This document shows positions 61,448-64,000 of a DNA stretch of 64,000 nt, piece by piece (within the stretch, counting starts at the first letter, position 1; each line of letters starts with the position of its first letter). The position numbers and the translations under genes were made by a program. Below the pieces are notes generated by a model. The model saw only the letters and a list, made by a program, of their open reading frames with translations. It was not told where the DNA came from and ran no database searches. The stretch lies in NCBI RefSeq assembly GCF_014207535.1, contig NZ_JACHGK010000002.1, positions 1 through 64,000 of the forward strand, read 5' to 3'. This DNA comes from Bacillus benzoevorans. GTDB taxonomy: Bacteria; Bacillota; Bacilli; Bacillales; Cytobacillaceae.

Positions 61448-61993
61448 TCAACTGTCAGGTTTCTGATGTCTTTTTAGCATTTGTTGAAGGAATTCTTCCG
61501 ATTTCCCTTTTGGAATACTAAGACTTTTCCACTTCTCTCCTTTAAGCTGCTTACCAATATATACGATTTGTCCAATATGATAAGAGTAGTGAGACATTTG
61601 CCTTTCAATCGCTTCAATCACCGTATGTCTTTCACCACGGATATAGATATTCTTTAATAAATCCTCTTCTTTTAATTCATTCAGTGACACAAAAAGGGCG
61701 TTCCACCCCTTTTCCCAAGCTGCGATTAATTCTTGTTGTGATGATAGTATATCTATAAATTCTTGTTCACGGTTTCTGTAGGGCTTTTCTCCATCCGATA
61801 TCAAAAAATCAGTCCATCTGGAAACCATATTTCCACTTAAATGATTGACGATAACGGCAATGCTATTGGATGTTTCATTTAATGCCCATTGAAAATCTTC
61901 TTCTGACAATTGCATGATTGTTTTATCTCCAAGACTTTTAACACTTTGAAATCTTTCCTGCACCACTTTTAAATATTCAATTCCAAGATTCAT
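61448..61993 (-). CDS. DUF1572 (DinB-like) protein
   Basis: 181 aa, four-helix DinB/YfiT fold. The putative metal His residues are in IVNHLSGNMVSRW and SHYSYHIGQIVYIGK. Related proteins include thiol-dependent enzymes (bacillithiol transferases), so a bacillithiol link is possible but not shown. GGTGGGACATGG before the ATG. Single gene. Confidence 0.85.
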   Translation of the reverse strand: MNLGIEYLKVVQERFQSVKSLGDKTIMQLSEEDFQWALNETSNSIAVIVNHLSGNMVSRWTDFLISDGEKPYRNREQEFIDILSSQQELIAAWEKGWNALFVSLNELKEEDLLKNIYIRGERHTVIEAIERQMSHYSYHIGQIVYIGKQLKGEKWKSLSIPKGKSEEFLQQMLKRHQKPDS

Positions 61994-62079
61994 CCATGTC
62001 CCACCTCAATCGTTTATTAAAAAAGGGCATTTTATTATATTGGACTTTCCCTAATAAATTCCTTTTTCTTTCACAACAT

Positions 62080-62108
62080 GAAACAAGGGGACGGTCCCCG
62101 CGTTTCTT
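62080..62108. repeat. REP-like palindrome at the regulator stop
   Basis: GAAACAAGGGGACGGTCCCC then GCGTTTCTT; arms GAAAC/GTTTC and GGGGAC/GTCCCC. It overlaps the regulator stop codon. Confidence 0.55.
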
Positions 62109-63972
62109 ATAGCTTCAGCGCCCCCAACACGATCAGGCATTGCAAGGCGACATAGATTTCATTTCGGTTATATCCTTTGCCCATATCCACTTTTAGCAGT
62201 TCATTGATTTTCCCAAGCCGATAACGGAGACCATTGACGGAGAAATTCATGGCACGGGCTGTTTGATGAACATTGGATCCATTTTCTAAGTAGTGGTAAA
62301 GAGTATTGGTTAATTCCATATTTTTATCTTCTTCTATTAATTTGCCCAAAATTTTATGGGCATATCTTTCGATTGTCTCCAGGTTTCTCGTTTGCAGGAG
62401 CATTCCTACCACACCCAACGAGTCAAAATAGACTAAATTTTGTTGGGTGTTGGCTAATTTAAGCGCTGCGGTACTTTCAACATATAATTGCGGGGCCTCT
62501 TCAAGAGAGGCGTAACTGGAGCTAACCCCCATTTCAAATGCATGCTGCGGATACTTGCCCGAACAATAATCAAACAGCTGTTTACTAAAAGTCTCCTTAT
62601 CCAAATGACGGTTTAATAAGGCGGATTCCGAAAATAGAATGATGAATGCCCCTGATTTCTTTCCTATCAACCCCTTCACATAAACGGATTGAAGGTATTT
62701 GTTCAAGTCATTCATAAATTGGTCATTAAACTCTATTTCCTCCTCCGCGGAAGTTTCCACTAAAGAACGGTGGATCGCCACCATAAAATAGGGATCTTTC
62801 AATTCAAAATCATTATTGTGGGCAAAATTGAGCATTTCCGACATCGTGATCCGTTTATTTAACAGATCTTCCAGTAAACTGCCTCTAATCCGCTGCTCGG
62901 TGATAAACCGAGTTCTTTCATTTAATAAGTGAAGAGAACAGGCGAGTGCGGCCTGGCCTAAAACCATCTTATCCACTTCACTCACCGTATCTTTGTCCGT
63001 AAACAAAGAACAATAACCATAGATTTTCTGGCGAAAATAGATCGGGGTGATAATGCGGCGATGTCCAGGGGCAATGTCAACCAACTGTGTTTGACAAATC
63101 TCCTGCTTTTCCTGACCCGTCTTCTGATCTTGAACAGCAAACCATTCTCTCAATTCATTGGCAACTCTCTGAGCATCCGGCATCTTCAGTCCTCCGACAG
63201 CCCGAATTTCACAGTTCAGGGTTTCAATCAGGACCGGAGTTTTCGTCGTATTGTATAAGATTTCTACAATCGGCTGCAGTCCTGTTTCAAAAATAACCTC
63301 CTGAAATAATTGCATGTGAACATCATAGGTTTTGCTGAGACTATCTCTTTCGACTCGCAGTTTTTCATAGGTTTCTTCCAACTCATCGTTAATGCGGTCG
63401 GTCTCATATAAATAACTCTCTTGCTCGATCTCGGGATCTCCGCTCCATTCCCCCACCGTTTTAGCAATCCAATGACAGTGTTCATCCCCCATGGCCATAC
63501 AGCGAACCTCTTTGACAATCACCTTTTTTCCAATTACCGTCGATAAATAACCGCTCGCGTATCCGGCTAATGAATGACAGACAGGCTCCTCACTTTTTCC
63601 AAAAAGTTTAAGATGCTCCTTGGCTTCATTGGAATTCTTCCAATCCCCTTCAAAATGAAGAATCCCCTTATCGAAATCAACTTCACAAATTGTATGCTCT
63701 ACTTGGGCATGACCATTCGTCGTATGCATCGTTGGTCCGGCCAACAACAACTCTTTTCGATCGTCCCATTCTAATTCCATCATTCGTAACGCATCTGTTT
63801 CCCCGCAATCCCAGCCATAACGGAGAAGAAAACCTTTTGAACGCTCAATTCCAATGGTATCAATGAGTTCCCTTCTCAGAGCCCCAAAGGCAGAACTTGG
63901 GATCGTGATCATCGGCTGCTGCTCTTTTTGGTTTAGTTGTGCTGCTATCATACTGTAATTCAAAGTCTTCAC
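62107..63972 (-). CDS. XylR_N/V4R-domain regulator with PucR-type HTH
   Basis: 621 aa. Order: XylR_N region (about 15-105; FGALRRELIDTIGIERSKGF, LLRYGWDCGETDA), V4R domain (about 120-190; EVRCMAMGDEHCHWIA), a coiled linker (about 205-240), a GAF-like part (about 245-370), and a C-terminal PucR/CdaR helix-turn-helix (about 565-615; SNVHQTARAMNFSVNGLRYRL). XylR_N and V4R bind aromatic compounds in XylR/DmpR. Here they are joined to PucR DNA binding instead of a sigma-54 AAA domain, as expected in Bacillus. It probably activates aromatic catabolism; the target is not adjacent. Start is GTG at 63972; a TTG at 63963 has better spacing to GGGCGGTG. Confidence 0.85.
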   Translation of the reverse strand: MKTLNYSMIAAQLNQKEQQPMITIPSSAFGALRRELIDTIGIERSKGFLLRYGWDCGETDALRMMELEWDDRKELLLAGPTMHTTNGHAQVEHTICEVDFDKGILHFEGDWKNSNEAKEHLKLFGKSEEPVCHSLAGYASGYLSTVIGKKVIVKEVRCMAMGDEHCHWIAKTVGEWSGDPEIEQESYLYETDRINDELEETYEKLRVERDSLSKTYDVHMQLFQEVIFETGLQPIVEILYNTTKTPVLIETLNCEIRAVGGLKMPDAQRVANELREWFAVQDQKTGQEKQEICQTQLVDIAPGHRRIITPIYFRQKIYGYCSLFTDKDTVSEVDKMVLGQAALACSLHLLNERTRFITEQRIRGSLLEDLLNKRITMSEMLNFAHNNDFELKDPYFMVAIHRSLVETSAEEEIEFNDQFMNDLNKYLQSVYVKGLIGKKSGAFIILFSESALLNRHLDKETFSKQLFDYCSGKYPQHAFEMGVSSSYASLEEAPQLYVESTAALKLANTQQNLVYFDSLGVVGMLLQTRNLETIERYAHKILGKLIEEDKNMELTNTLYHYLENGSNVHQTARAMNFSVNGLRYRLGKINELLKVDMGKGYNRNEIYVALQCLIVLGALKL

Positions 63973-64000
63973 CGCCCAAAGGATGTATTTAACCTTTCTT

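Overview
The window looks like chromosome of an aerobic, endospore-forming, low-GC Bacillaceae (Bacillus or Neobacillus type). It carries spore genes (cwlJ-gerQ, a GerA-type germinant receptor, a CwlC-like amidase, an NTTRR-F1 collagen-like protein), Bacillus-type ribosome binding sites, a classical TPP riboswitch and typical Bacillus small families (YppF, UPF0182). Most genes lie on the minus strand. No rRNA, tRNA or CRISPR was found. Layout: 1-7.7 kb holds a stand-alone catechol 2,3-dioxygenase, a truncated ArsS-like radical SAM gene, cwlJ-gerQ, an L,D-transpeptidase, a membrane protein, the collagen-like protein and an FMN reductase. 7735-17096 is a complete Tn3-family transposon: 38-bp inverted repeats matching at 34 of 38 positions and a perfect 5-bp target duplication TTATA. 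It carries tnpA (frameshifted), a res site, tnpR, a broken small gene, an N-acetylmuramoyl-L-alanine amidase and a three-gene germinant receptor operon (B-A-C order), so it is a mobile spore-germination cassette. 17.3-23.3 kb is one operon behind a TPP riboswitch: LuxE-like acyl-protein synthetase, LuxC-like acyl-CoA reductase, an NMT1/THI5-type ABC transporter and an SDR oxidoreductase. I infer uptake and carboxylate-to-alcohol reduction of an oxidised thiamin or thiamin precursor; this is the strongest candidate for an undescribed system. 23.3-40.7 kb is a mosaic of ordinary accessory genes (aldo/keto reductase, SEC-C protein, racemase, ketopantoate reductase, MsrAB, an M20-type peptidase, small unknown proteins) and decayed ones (alpha/beta hydrolase, DUF5643 fragment, YfhP-like). 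40.7-44.0 kb is vanR-vanS-vanY-vanZ without vanHAX. 44.2-53.7 kb holds a truncated AraC regulator fused to an Rpn-family nuclease remnant, a monooxygenase, an AlkD-like protein, an RlmN-like methylase, a CBS-domain protein, a rifampin phosphotransferase (often labelled PEP synthase) and a MarR-DoxX pair with two palindromic operators. 53.9-56.7 kb is an rsgA-type GTPase gene split by a tnpB-only IS200/IS605 element whose ends, target motif and predicted guide can all be read. 57-64 kb holds a UPF0182 membrane protein, a GNAT acetyltransferase, YppF, a DinB-like protein and an XylR_N/V4R/PucR-type regulator. The intergenic space is rich in debris: five Rpn nuclease fragments, partial copies of the rph, CBS and UPF0182 gene tails found elsewhere in this window, several families of short palindromic REP-like repeats, and structured IS200/IS605-like ends without a transposase.
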